From Geofilum rhodophaeum (GTDB lineage Bacteria > Bacteroidota > Bacteroidia > Bacteroidales > Marinilabiliaceae), in contig NZ_MWUJ01000001.1 in NCBI RefSeq assembly GCF_002210225.1, positions 244,381 to 308,380 of the forward strand: 64,000 nucleotides of DNA, read 5' to 3'. Numbering within the stretch: position 1 is the stretch's first letter; each line of letters opens with the position of its first letter. Below the pieces are notes generated by a model, which worked only from the letters and a program-made list of their open reading frames with translations, made no database searches and had not been told where the DNA came from. Below are positions 51,237 through 60,253 of this stretch, one piece after another. Made by a program: the position numbers and the translations under genes.

Positions 51237-54200
51237 CTACTCCCGCAAATAAGGGGCGTCTTCGGTCTCTGCCAGTTTCCGCTCCAAATCCTGCAACTTC
51301 TCCTGCTGCAACACCTTCTTATATTCCAGCGGAATCACCCGCACAAAGCGCGGCAGGTAGTAGTCCCAGTTCACCAATATCTCGCGGGCCTTTTCGCTGT
51401 TGGTATGCAGTAAATGCTTGCTCAACATGTGCTGCAACTCCTGCACGTCCTCATAGTCGTGCACCGGTCCAAGTTCCACCAGTCCCTTGTTGCAGAAATA
51501 ATCGAAACGACCAAGTTCATCAAGAACGTAGGCGATGCCCCCACTCATGCCTGCAGCGAAGTTGCGGCCGGTGGGACCAATAACAGCTACCCGCCCACCG
51601 GTCATGTACTCACAACAATGGTCCCCCACGCCTTCCACCACGGCATGCGCTCCGGAGTTGCGCACGGCAAAACGTTCTCCGGCGACCCCATGCACATACA
51701 AATATCCACTGGTGGCGCCGTACAACACGGTATTACCAATAATGATGTTTTCATCGGGTTTGAAGCCCGAACCACGCGGCGGCACCACAATCAGCTTGCC
51801 TCCGGAAAGTCCCTTGCCAAGATAATCGTTGGCATCGCCCTCCAGGCGCAGGGTCACCCCCTTCACCACAAAAGCACCAAAACTTTGTCCCGCCGAACCC
51901 CGGAAGGTACAATTGATGGTGTCCTTGGGCAGGCCCTCCTCCCCGTAAACTTTGGAAACCTCTCCTGAGAGCATGGCCCCCACGGTGCGATCGGTATTGC
52001 CAATGGCGTGTGCCATCCACACCTTGGTCTTATTCTGCAAAGCAGGGCGCGCCTGCCTTATCAGTTCATGGTCGAGTACATTCTCCACAGCATGCTTTTG
52101 CAGAGTGGTTTGCCGCAAGGCAAACTTACGACCTTCCTTTGGAAAGTAGGTGAGGGCCGACAAGTCCAACCCACCGGTCTTCCAGTTCCCCACACTGGCA
52201 TCCTGCTCCAACAGGTCGGCGCGACCAATGATTTCATCGAGCGACTTCACCCCCATGGCGGCCAGATGTTCCCTTACCTCCATGGCAATAAAAGTGAAGA
52301 AGTTAATCAGGTTCTTGTACTTGCCGATGAAACGCTTGCGCAGGGCCTCGTCCTGGGTGGCGATGCCGGCGGGACAGGTATTCAGGTGACACTTGCGCAT
52401 CATTACGCAACCGAGCACCACCAGACCGGAGGTGGCGAAGCCGTACTCTTCGGCACCCATCAGGGCCATCTTTATCACATCCAGGCCGGTTTTCAGCTGA
52501 CCGTCGGTTTGTATTTTAACGCGGCCCCGCAGGTTGTTCAGCACGAGGGTTTGCTGCACCTCGGTAAGGCCCAGTTCAACGGGCAGGCCGGCATGCTTAA
52601 TGCTGCTGAGGGGACTGGCTCCGGTACCGCCTTCGGTGCCGCTGATTACAATCAAATCGGCATGGGCTTTGGCCACCCCGGCGGCCACAGTGCCCACCCC
52701 GCTCTCCGACACCAGCTTGACACTGATGCGGGCAGAGGGATTGGTGCATTTCAAGTCAAAAATCAGCTGCGCCAAATCCTCTATCGAATAAATATCGTGG
52801 TGGGGCGGTGGCGAAATCAGCGTAATACCCGGAGTAGAACTCCGCAAACGGGCAATGACCCCATCCACTTTGTAACCGGGCAGCTGTCCCCCCTCCCCGG
52901 GCTTAGCCCCCTGGGCAATTTTAATCTGCAACTCATCTGCATTCACCAGGTAATTGTTGGTCACCCCAAAGCGACCGCTGGCGACCTGCTTGATGGCACT
53001 GCGGGCCTTCGATTTGAAGCGACCGGCATCCTCTCCGCCCTCACCCGTATTGCTGCGACCACCAATGGCATTCATAGCCATAGCCAGGGCCTCATGCGCC
53101 TCCTTGGATATGGAACCGTAAGACATGGCTCCGGTGACAAAGCGCCGCATGATGGATTCCACAGGCTCCACCTCACTCAAATCAATGGGTTTGCCTTTTT
53201 TTACCTTCAAAAATCCACGCAGAAACAGCGGACCTCGATTGTCTTCATTCACCCGTTGCGCGTACTCCTTGTATTTGCCGTAATCGTTTTCCGAAGTGGA
53301 CCATTGCAAGAGTCCAATGGTCTCGGGATTCCAGCCGTGCTTTTCACCATACTTACGGAAGGAATAAGCACCAAAACTTTCAAAAGGCCCCTCTTCCTGC
53401 AGCGGACTGTAGGCGGCTTCGTGGAAAAGGGCCGCCTCTCGGGCCAGCTCCTCAAAGCCTACCCCGCCAAGGCGCGAAGCGGTGCCCGTAAAATAGGGCG
53501 CGATGACCTCCCGGGCTACCCCGACAGCTTCAAAAATCTGGGCGCCATGATAACTGCGCACGGTGGAAATGCCCATTTTCGACAGCACTTTAAGCAAGCC
53601 CTTATTTACCGCCTTGATGTAGTTCTCACGCGCCACCTCATAATCCATCTTCAGTTTGCCCTGCTGCACCAATTCGTCGATGGCCGCAAAACACACATAG
53701 GGATTGATGACCGAAGCGCCATAACCGAGCAACAAAGCAAAATGCATCACCTCACGGACCTCTCCCGTCTCTACAATCAGACCGATTTGCATCCGCTTTT
53801 TAGCGCGTACCAAATGATGGTGTACCGCAGCCGTTGCCAACAAAGACGGTACTGGTGCCCGATCGGGCGCGATGTCGCGGTCGCTCAAAATCACATAATT
53901 ATTACCTGCATCCACGGCAGCCTCAGCGGCCTTACACAAGCCATCCACGGCAGCCTTCAGCCCCTTGCCCCCTTCCTTCACCGCGAAGGTCATCGACAGG
54001 GTAACGTGAGTAAACTCCTCCCGTCTGAAATCCTTGATTTTGCCCAAGTCGGTGTTGGTCACCACGGGCGAAGCAAACTTAATGGAGCGGCACTGGTCGG
54101 GACTCTCAATAAGTAAATTCTTACTTACCGAACCAATGTAACTGGTCAGCGCCATCACCAGTCCCTCCCGAATGGGATCAATGGGGGGATTTGTTACCTG

Positions 54201-55760
54201 AGCAAACAACTGACGAAAATAAGAGAACAGGCGCTGGGGCTTTTCCGAGAGCGCGGCCATGGGCGTGTCGTTGCCCATCGAGCCCACCGGCTCGTTGGCC
54301 GCATTGGCCATAGGAAAAACAATCTGCTCCACATCCTCCTTATTGTAACCAAAAGTCTTCAGATAGGTGGTGAGTTCCTCACCGAGCGACGAGGACACTC
54401 TTTGCTTGACCGCAATATCGGCCATACTGATGCGGTTCTCCTTCAGCCAGTTCTCATAAGGATGGAGGCGCGACAACTGCGACTTGATTTCCTCATCGGG
54501 AATAATGATGCCCAGCTGGGTATCGACCAACAACAACTTCCCGGGGCGCAAACGCCCCTTGGTCACGATTTCCTCTGCCGGAAAGGTCTGCACCCCTACT
54601 TCCGACCCCATCACAATCATATCGTTGCGGGTAATCACGTAACGGGAGGGACGAAGACCGTTGCGATCAAGGGTGCCCCCAATGTAGCGCCCGTCTGAAA
54701 AAACAATGGAGGCGGGTCCGTCCCAAGGCTCCATAATGGTGCTGTGGTACTCGTAGTAGGCTTTGAGACTGGGGGGAATGGGGTTCTTGTCGTTCCACGA
54801 CTCCGGAATGAGCATGGTCAGGGCATGCGGCAGCGTACGCCCGGTCATAAACAAAAACTCCAATACATTATCCAGCGAAGCCGAATCGCTCTTACCCGGC
54901 TCCACCACCGGAAAGAGCTTCTGCAAATCCTCCCCAAACAAATCGCTCTTAAGCAAACCTTCGCGGGCCTGCATCCACAAGCGGTTGCCCTTTATGGTGT
55001 TGATCTCTCCATTGTGGGCCATCATTCTGAAAGGCTGGGCCAAATCCCAGGTCGGGAAGGTATTGGTGCTGAAGCGTGAATGCACCAGCGCAATGGCACT
55101 CTGCAAGCCCGGCTCCTTCAAATCGAGGTAATACTCGCCCAACTGCTCCGGCGTGAGCATCCCCTTATATATGAATGTCTTGCTCGATAAGCTGGCAATA
55201 TAAAAATGCTCCTTTTGCTTGAGCGTCGATTCGCGCACCTTACGCTCACAGACCTTACGGGCCACAAAAAGCTTGCGCTCCAACACATCCTGCTCGTAGT
55301 TGCCCTGTACAAACACCTGGCGGATCACCGGCTCATTGCTGCGGGCAATTTCGCCCAACACCTTGTTATTGACCGGCACGTCACGGTACCCTATTAACTC
55401 CAAACCTTCCTCTTCCAGTTGGGCATTAAACAGCGCAATGCAAGCCATACTTTCCCTTTCGGTCCTGGGCAAAAATATCAAACCCGAACCATATTTTCCG
55501 GGAGCTGGCAAATTAAAGCCAAAACCAGAAAAATAACTGTGGGGCAACTGCAGCAAAATACCGGCACCATCGCCCGACTTATTATCCGAACTCTCCGCCC
55601 CGCGGTGGGTCATATTCACCAACACCTCCAAGCCCCTTCTTACAATCTCATTGGAAGGCTGTCCCTTAATGTGGGCAACAAATCCAATTCCACAGTTGTC
55701 GTGCTCATTGGCCGGATCGTACATACCCTGCGCCTGGGGCAATCGTTGTCGCATCTTCAT
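51237..55760 (-). CDS. gltB: Glutamate synthase large (alpha) subunit
   Basis: A 1507-residue enzyme that converts glutamine and 2-oxoglutarate to two glutamates. The N-terminal class II amidotransferase begins at the conserved Cys in DNCGIGFVAHIKG (about 22), implying removal of a short propeptide. The FMN-binding synthase domain contains ISGTEGGTGASPLSS and the 3Fe-4S cysteines in GCVMMRKCHLNTCP. The C-terminal glutamate-synthase beta-helix domain has repeated GxxGG motifs (GGKLIVVPP, TGGRVAVIGPTG). Start at Met 55760 or 55754. It is the first gene of a gltB-gltD transcript, divergent from asnB. Confidence 0.97.
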   Translation of the reverse strand: MKMRQRLPQAQGMYDPANEHDNCGIGFVAHIKGQPSNEIVRRGLEVLVNMTHRGAESSDNKSGDGAGILLQLPHSYFSGFGFNLPAPGKYGSGLIFLPRTERESMACIALFNAQLEEEGLELIGYRDVPVNNKVLGEIARSNEPVIRQVFVQGNYEQDVLERKLFVARKVCERKVRESTLKQKEHFYIASLSSKTFIYKGMLTPEQLGEYYLDLKEPGLQSAIALVHSRFSTNTFPTWDLAQPFRMMAHNGEINTIKGNRLWMQAREGLLKSDLFGEDLQKLFPVVEPGKSDSASLDNVLEFLFMTGRTLPHALTMLIPESWNDKNPIPPSLKAYYEYHSTIMEPWDGPASIVFSDGRYIGGTLDRNGLRPSRYVITRNDMIVMGSEVGVQTFPAEEIVTKGRLRPGKLLLVDTQLGIIIPDEEIKSQLSRLHPYENWLKENRISMADIAVKQRVSSSLGEELTTYLKTFGYNKEDVEQIVFPMANAANEPVGSMGNDTPMAALSEKPQRLFSYFRQLFAQVTNPPIDPIREGLVMALTSYIGSVSKNLLIESPDQCRSIKFASPVVTNTDLGKIKDFRREEFTHVTLSMTFAVKEGGKGLKAAVDGLCKAAEAAVDAGNNYVILSDRDIAPDRAPVPSLLATAAVHHHLVRAKKRMQIGLIVETGEVREVMHFALLLGYGASVINPYVCFAAIDELVQQGKLKMDYEVARENYIKAVNKGLLKVLSKMGISTVRSYHGAQIFEAVGVAREVIAPYFTGTASRLGGVGFEELAREAALFHEAAYSPLQEEGPFESFGAYSFRKYGEKHGWNPETIGLLQWSTSENDYGKYKEYAQRVNEDNRGPLFLRGFLKVKKGKPIDLSEVEPVESIMRRFVTGAMSYGSISKEAHEALAMAMNAIGGRSNTGEGGEDAGRFKSKARSAIKQVASGRFGVTNNYLVNADELQIKIAQGAKPGEGGQLPGYKVDGVIARLRSSTPGITLISPPPHHDIYSIEDLAQLIFDLKCTNPSARISVKLVSESGVGTVAAGVAKAHADLIVISGTEGGTGASPLSSIKHAGLPVELGLTEVQQTLVLNNLRGRVKIQTDGQLKTGLDVIKMALMGAEEYGFATSGLVVLGCVMMRKCHLNTCPAGIATQDEALRKRFIGKYKNLINFFTFIAMEVREHLAAMGVKSLDEIIGRADLLEQDASVGNWKTGGLDLSALTYFPKEGRKFALRQTTLQKHAVENVLDHELIRQARPALQNKTKVWMAHAIGNTDRTVGAMLSGEVSKVYGEEGLPKDTINCTFRGSAGQSFGAFVVKGVTLRLEGDANDYLGKGLSGGKLIVVPPRGSGFKPDENIIIGNTVLYGATSGYLYVHGVAGERFAVRNSGAHAVVEGVGDHCCEYMTGGRVAVIGPTGRNFAAGMSGGIAYVLDELGRFDYFCNKGLVELGPVHDYEDVQELQHMLSKHLLHTNSEKAREILVNWDYYLPRFVRVIPLEYKKVLQQEKLQDLERKLAETEDAPYLRE

Positions 55761-55830
55761 ATTAAAATCGTTTACTGGCTCTGAAAACCTGGTTTAAAAC
55801 TAAAACTCAATTCAAAAAACGAAAACGATA

Positions 55831-55838
55831 CAAAATTA
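55831..55838 (-). promoter_or_regulatory. -7 element for gltB
   Basis: Plus-strand CAAAATTA reads TAATTTTG on the minus strand, about 70 bases before the gltB start. No -33 TTG at standard spacing. Confidence 0.45.
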
Positions 55839-56087
55839 CACAATTTTATTACACTTCATAACTTTTGGCTTTGGTTTTATGATGTTTTAAATATTATAAC
55901 GTCAAATTTTCTTCAAAACACCAGACTGCTGTTACCCCAACCCACTTTTCTATACCGCATAAAACAAGGGCCTTGCACGGCAAAATGCAACAACAAATGC
56001 CTTCTTTCACCCCCCAACACAAAAGCATCAAAAAAAAATCAACACGAAAGCAAAAACAGATTTTTCAAAACATTTTATCGCTTTCAC

Positions 56088-56117
56088 TTGTTTATTCATA
56101 ACAATTCAATACTTTTG
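56088..56117 (+). promoter_or_regulatory. Bacteroidetes-type promoter for asnB
   Basis: TTG at 56088-56090, exactly 19 bases, then TACTTTTG at 56110-56117. The leader to the ATG is about 45 bases. Confidence 0.8.
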
Positions 56118-56169
56118 CCTTGTATTTGATTACTAAATAACATTTAAAACCAGTTTAAATCATCAAACC

Positions 56170-57756
56170 ATGTGTGGATTTGCAGTTTATACAGGAGGGG
56201 ATGTGAGTCAGAAACTCGACATGGCCCAGGATTTTACCAAAATTCAGTACCGCGGACCCGACAACACCCAAATCAAGGATTTTGGCCAACAAGGCTGGAT
56301 GGGTTTTCACCGCTTAAAAATCATGGACCTCTCAGATGCCGGCAATCAACCCCTCAATTACCGTCATCTCCACCTGGTTTGCAACGGCGAAGTGTACAAC
56401 TTCCGCAGCTTGAAGGATCGGTACAGCCCCAGCTTCCCCTTTCAATCAGAAAGCGATTGCGAAGTACTCCTGCCCCTGTTTCTTGAAAAAGGGATTGTGG
56501 GCATGGCGCGCGAACTCGATGCCGAATTTGTCTGCGTAATCTACGACAGTGAAGAAAAGAAATACTATGCGGCCCGCGATCCCATCGGCATCCGGCCTTT
56601 GTTTTATGGTTACGATGAGCGGGGACAAATCTGCTTTGCCAGCGAAATGAAGAGTCTGCACACCACCTGTGCCGAAGTACATCCCTTCCCGCCCGGGCAC
56701 TGCTATGTAGAGGGACGCTTTGTGGCCTACTGCGATCCGGCTGAAGTGGAGACTTACCACAATGACGAACAGGGTGTCATTTTTGAGCGCATTCACGACC
56801 TTTTTACCCAGGCCGTGGCCAAGCGCATGGATGCGGATGCGCCGGTAGGTTTTTTATGCAGCGGGGGACTCGACTCCAGTCTGGTTTGCGCCATAGCTGC
56901 GCGCATGACGACAAAGCCTATAAAGACTTTTGCGGTGGGCATTGAAGATGGCCCCATCGACACCAAATACGCACGGATTGTAGCCGATTACCTTGGTACC
57001 GACCACACCGAAGTGCTTTTCAGCAAACAGCAAATTTTCGACGCGCTCAGCACACTCATCTACCGAACAGAAACCTGGGACATTACCACCATCAGGGCCT
57101 CGGTAGGCATGTATCTGCTCTGCGAATACATCGCACGGGAAACCGACATCAAAGTATTGCTTACCGGTGAAATCAGCGACGAACTCTTTGGCTATAAGTA
57201 CACCGACTTCGCACCCAGTCCCACAGCTTTTCAGGAGGAAGCCCAAAAGCGCATTCGCGAACTGTACATGTACGACGTACTGCGGGCCGACCGATGCATA
57301 TCTGCACACGGACTGGAGGCCAGGGTGCCCTTTGGCGATCTCGACTTCGTAAAATATGTCATGGCCATTGCTCCTGAAAAAAAGATGAACTACACCGGGA
57401 TCGGAAAATACCTGCTGCGGAAAGCTTTTGAAGGGGACTACTTGCCGCACGACATCCTGTACCGCGAAAAAGCGGCTTTTTCGGATGCGGTTGGTCACAG
57501 CGTGGTCGACTACCTTAAAGCGCACGCAGAGGAACTTTACAGCGAAAAGGATCTGGCCGCAGCTGGAGAAAAATACCCGCACGCCACCCCCTTCTCCAAA
57601 GAAGCGCTGATGTACCGCGACATTTTTGAAAGCCACTTCCCCGGAAGGGGCGCATTGATTAAAGATTTTTGGATGCCAAACAAGAGCTGGGCCAACTGCA
57701 ACGTCAACGACCCCAGCGCCCGTGTACTGCCCAACTACGGCAAAAGCGGAGAGTAA
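56170..57756 (+). CDS. asnB: Asparagine synthase (glutamine-hydrolysing)
   Basis: Makes asparagine from aspartate, ATP and glutamine. The 528-residue protein starts MCGFAVY, so Cys2 is the glutaminase nucleophile. The class II amidotransferase domain (about 1-190) has IQYRGPDN and CNGEVYN. The synthetase domain (about 205-500) has the pyrophosphatase loop FLCSGGLDSSL and LLTGEISDELFGGYKY-like GEISDELFGYKY. Size and motifs fit the E. coli AsnB group. Next to the GS-GOGAT genes it completes a nitrogen-assimilation block. Confidence 0.95.
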   Translation: MCGFAVYTGGDVSQKLDMAQDFTKIQYRGPDNTQIKDFGQQGWMGFHRLKIMDLSDAGNQPLNYRHLHLVCNGEVYNFRSLKDRYSPSFPFQSESDCEVLLPLFLEKGIVGMARELDAEFVCVIYDSEEKKYYAARDPIGIRPLFYGYDERGQICFASEMKSLHTTCAEVHPFPPGHCYVEGRFVAYCDPAEVETYHNDEQGVIFERIHDLFTQAVAKRMDADAPVGFLCSGGLDSSLVCAIAARMTTKPIKTFAVGIEDGPIDTKYARIVADYLGTDHTEVLFSKQQIFDALSTLIYRTETWDITTIRASVGMYLLCEYIARETDIKVLLTGEISDELFGYKYTDFAPSPTAFQEEAQKRIRELYMYDVLRADRCISAHGLEARVPFGDLDFVKYVMAIAPEKKMNYTGIGKYLLRKAFEGDYLPHDILYREKAAFSDAVGHSVVDYLKAHAEELYSEKDLAAAGEKYPHATPFSKEALMYRDIFESHFPGRGALIKDFWMPNKSWANCNVNDPSARVLPNYGKSGE

Positions 57757-57774
57757 AAGCACGCCAAACCGTTC

Positions 57775-58968
57775 CTAAACCGAGAGGCCTGGAAAAGCGC
57801 ACTTACCTGGTTGTGCGCCGCTCCGGGCCTCGCCTATTTTGTTCATCACCGGGGCAGCGTACATGCGTAGGAACAGCTGCTCCAAGACATGACGATCGCC
57901 TTCAATACCAGACAAACAAAGAGTTCTGTATCGCACAAAGTCTTCTGCCTGTGCCCCATTGTACTCCAGCCCCTTATACCTAGAGCTTGCGTGCAAGAGA
58001 TCATAGGCCAAATAATTAAATGGAAACAAACGATAATCACGATAAACCTGCCGATCGATCTCCCGTGCGACCTTCTGCACCAACTCGTTGGCATCCTTTG
58101 CTCCTACAGCGCTTTCTTTTATAAAATTATTCAGGGGCTCACCAAAGGCCATGTGGATACGTCCCTTAGCCCCAATCAGTCCGGCAACTACACTCTCAAA
58201 ATCTTCGCCGGGAGCCTTTTGGTAGTCCAGGCCACACGCCTTGTTGTACGTTTCCCGAACTTTTGTTCCGGCACAGGGCTCCAACTCATAGGAAACCGTT
58301 ACCGGAACAATATTGAGTTGTTCCAGTCCCCGAGCCACCTCACCCTGGTGCATCGCAAACATCTTCAACAAGCCGGTTTGAGTTATGTCGTCGCCATCCT
58401 TTGTCCTTCCATCCCGTTGCGCAATCCAGATTGATTCTTTTTGATTTAAAATCACCTGATTAATGTAAGCCGAATGCAAGGCGGCATTTCGGTATTGCTG
58501 AATGCGTGAACCACCTCGGTAAAAGGTGAACATCTTGTTCAGCTTCCCCAGGTCGATGACAAACTGGCCCGACATCAGATTACTGCCAAAGGTTATTTGT
58601 GTGGTGGTATAGCCTTCACGAGAAAACACCCACTGCAGAAGGGCAGAGTCGAGCACTATATCCCGGTGATTGGCAACGAACAAATAGGCCTTGTCGCGGC
58701 GAAGGTGCTCCAAACCACTGAAAGTAAAGCCATCAGAAGTCTGCCGAATCAACTCGGAAACCACCCGGGCCGAGAACTGACGCTGAATTCCATCTACAGT
58801 GCGGATGTTCGCAAAGCGAGCCAACTCCTGCTCAAGAGCCTCTTCGCCAAACAAATAGCGATACATCCCGCGAAGCATAGGGTGCTTCATCAAACGCTCA
58901 ACAGCCGGACGTACTTCGTCATCACAATACGGGCGGAGCGTCTCCATCATTTCGCTAATTTGAACCAT
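57775..58968 (-). CDS. PlsC-like acyltransferase
   Basis: A 397-residue protein of the glycerolphosphate/lysophosphatidate acyltransferase superfamily. The core has FVANHRDIVLDSALLQW (about 97-113), a variant of the NHxxxxD motif in which the His and the last Asp are five rather than four residues apart, then FTFYRGGSRIQQYRNA and the substrate-binding IVPVTVSYELEP. No membrane helix is obvious. It is the last gene of an operon whose members overlap; its start lies 14 bases inside the end of the ligase gene. The likely role is acyl transfer in the lipid or pigment pathway encoded by the operon. Confidence 0.85.
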   Translation of the reverse strand: MVQISEMMETLRPYCDDEVRPAVERLMKHPMLRGMYRYLFGEEALEQELARFANIRTVDGIQRQFSARVVSELIRQTSDGFTFSGLEHLRRDKAYLFVANHRDIVLDSALLQWVFSREGYTTTQITFGSNLMSGQFVIDLGKLNKMFTFYRGGSRIQQYRNAALHSAYINQVILNQKESIWIAQRDGRTKDGDDITQTGLLKMFAMHQGEVARGLEQLNIVPVTVSYELEPCAGTKVRETYNKACGLDYQKAPGEDFESVVAGLIGAKGRIHMAFGEPLNNFIKESAVGAKDANELVQKVAREIDRQVYRDYRLFPFNYLAYDLLHASSRYKGLEYNGAQAEDFVRYRTLCLSGIEGDRHVLEQLFLRMYAAPVMNKIGEARSGAQPGKCAFPGLSV

Positions 58969-60253
58969 GCTTTTTACGCTTATCGATGAAAGTAATTGGC
59001 TTGCGGCTCATTCCGGGGAAGCGCAGCTTCTCGAGCTCGGCAGGATCCAGTATTTCAATGGTTGGGGCCACCCGCAAGCGCGCACGAAACCGATCTTTAA
59101 TGTGCTTAATAAAGTGCTCGTCGGGCTGGGCACAACCAATCTTCACACAAATATCGTCGGTGTCGATGCTGTTGGTCGACACTTCAATCAAATAATTCTG
59201 AACCCCTGGAATATCCATCAGGTTATCGTAAAGCGACTGAGGAAACAGGGTTGTTCCCTTGTACTTGATCATCTGATTTTTTCGACCAATGATGGGGCCC
59301 ACACGAAGAGAATTACGACCGCAGGCGCAGGGCTCGGTGTAATGGTAACACATATCCCCGGTCTTGAAGCGAATCAGCGGCATCCCCTCCACACCAATGT
59401 TGGTAATGGTGACTTCGCCCAGCTCACCACTGGCCACATTCCTGCCTTGCTCATCCACAAATTCCACCACAATCATTTCAGGAATCAAATGCCCGCCCTT
59501 TCCTTCCGAACACTCGGTAAAGGCAGCACCCATTTCGGTGGAAGCATAGGTGGAATAAAGCTTCAGATCCCACTTTTCTTTTATTTGTCGACCCAGCTCG
59601 TTCAGATTCAAATCCTTATCACGAATGGGCTCGCCAATGCAAACCGCAGCCTTTACCGGTAGATCCTTATAAGCAATCTGATTTTCCTCCGCATAAGCAA
59701 TCAAGCGAAGCAAAAAAGAAGGGATGGTTACCAGCACATTGGCCTGCGTTCTTTTAATGGTATCAAATTGCAGTTCGGGATTTCCTGGTCCAACACGCAC
59801 AATGCCTGCACCCAACTTGCGCAAGCCCAAAAAATAAGCCAGACCGGCCATAAATCGGCGATCCAGGGTGACCATCAGCTGATAAATATCCTCGGGGTGT
59901 CCATCGGCACAGACAAAAGACAGGTATTCGTTAAGGGCCAAGCGATCCAGATCCTTATCGGTGGCCACAAAAGTCACCGGATCGCCCAAAGTACCCGATG
60001 TGGTAATGTAATCCACAATCTGCTCCGGCTTCACACATACAAAATCAAAATTTCGACGCTGCAAATCCTCCTTAGTGGTAAAGGGCAAGTACGCCAAATC
60101 CTCCACGGTAGTAATGTTGGACAAATCAATCCCGGAAAAGCGCTCCCGATAAAAGGCGGAATGCTGCATTACATAAGCTAAAATTTCGGGGATGCGGGCG
60201 TTCTGCCAGGCACTGATCTCTGCACGACTCCTTCTGGAAACTTCCTTGCACAT
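58955..60253 (-). CDS. Adenylate-forming ligase, phenylacetate-CoA ligase (PaaK)-like
   Basis: A 432-residue acid-activating enzyme. It has the family start (ARIPEILAYVMQHSAFYRERF), LPFTTKEDLQ, the phosphate loop YITTSGTLGDPVTF (about 83-96), the adenine-binding YASTEMGAAF, and the Asp motif RFKTGDMC. A CACGRNSLRVGPIIGR segment is typical of PaaK-like proteins. Short for an ANL enzyme, as usual in this group. The substrate acid is unknown; aromatic or polyene carboxylates are likely. The start ATG shares a base with the upstream stop codon (TAATG), so translation is coupled. Confidence 0.88.
   Translation of the reverse strand: MCKEVSRRSRAEISAWQNARIPEILAYVMQHSAFYRERFSGIDLSNITTVEDLAYLPFTTKEDLQRRNFDFVCVKPEQIVDYITTSGTLGDPVTFVATDKDLDRLALNEYLSFVCADGHPEDIYQLMVTLDRRFMAGLAYFLGLRKLGAGIVRVGPGNPELQFDTIKRTQANVLVTIPSFLLRLIAYAEENQIAYKDLPVKAAVCIGEPIRDKDLNLNELGRQIKEKWDLKLYSTYASTEMGAAFTECSEGKGGHLIPEMIVVEFVDEQGRNVASGELGEVTITNIGVEGMPLIRFKTGDMCYHYTEPCACGRNSLRVGPIIGRKNQMIKYKGTTLFPQSLYDNLMDIPGVQNYLIEVSTNSIDTDDICVKIGCAQPDEHFIKHIKDRFRARLRVAPTIEILDPAELEKLRFPGMSRKPITFIDKRKKHGSN

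Larger units (their letters stand above)
55761..56169. other. Divergent regulatory region between gltB and asnB
   Basis: 409 bases, very AT-rich. A -7 element for gltB lies at 55831-55838 and a full promoter for asnB at 56088-56117. The middle part (about 55860-56080) has homopolymer runs but no hairpin, RNA gene or operator that I can name. Confidence 0.5.

Noticed and set aside
52008-54116. 702-codon open frame on the plus strand, antisense to gltB
   Set aside because: It lies wholly within gltB, whose domains and motifs are unmistakable. The antisense translation has no recognisable domain and is rich in His, Leu and Gln as expected from reverse complement of this codon usage.
57301-57500. 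Possible broken asnB because of several overlapping open frames
   Set aside because: The 528-residue main frame is uninterrupted with both domains and Cys2 intact.
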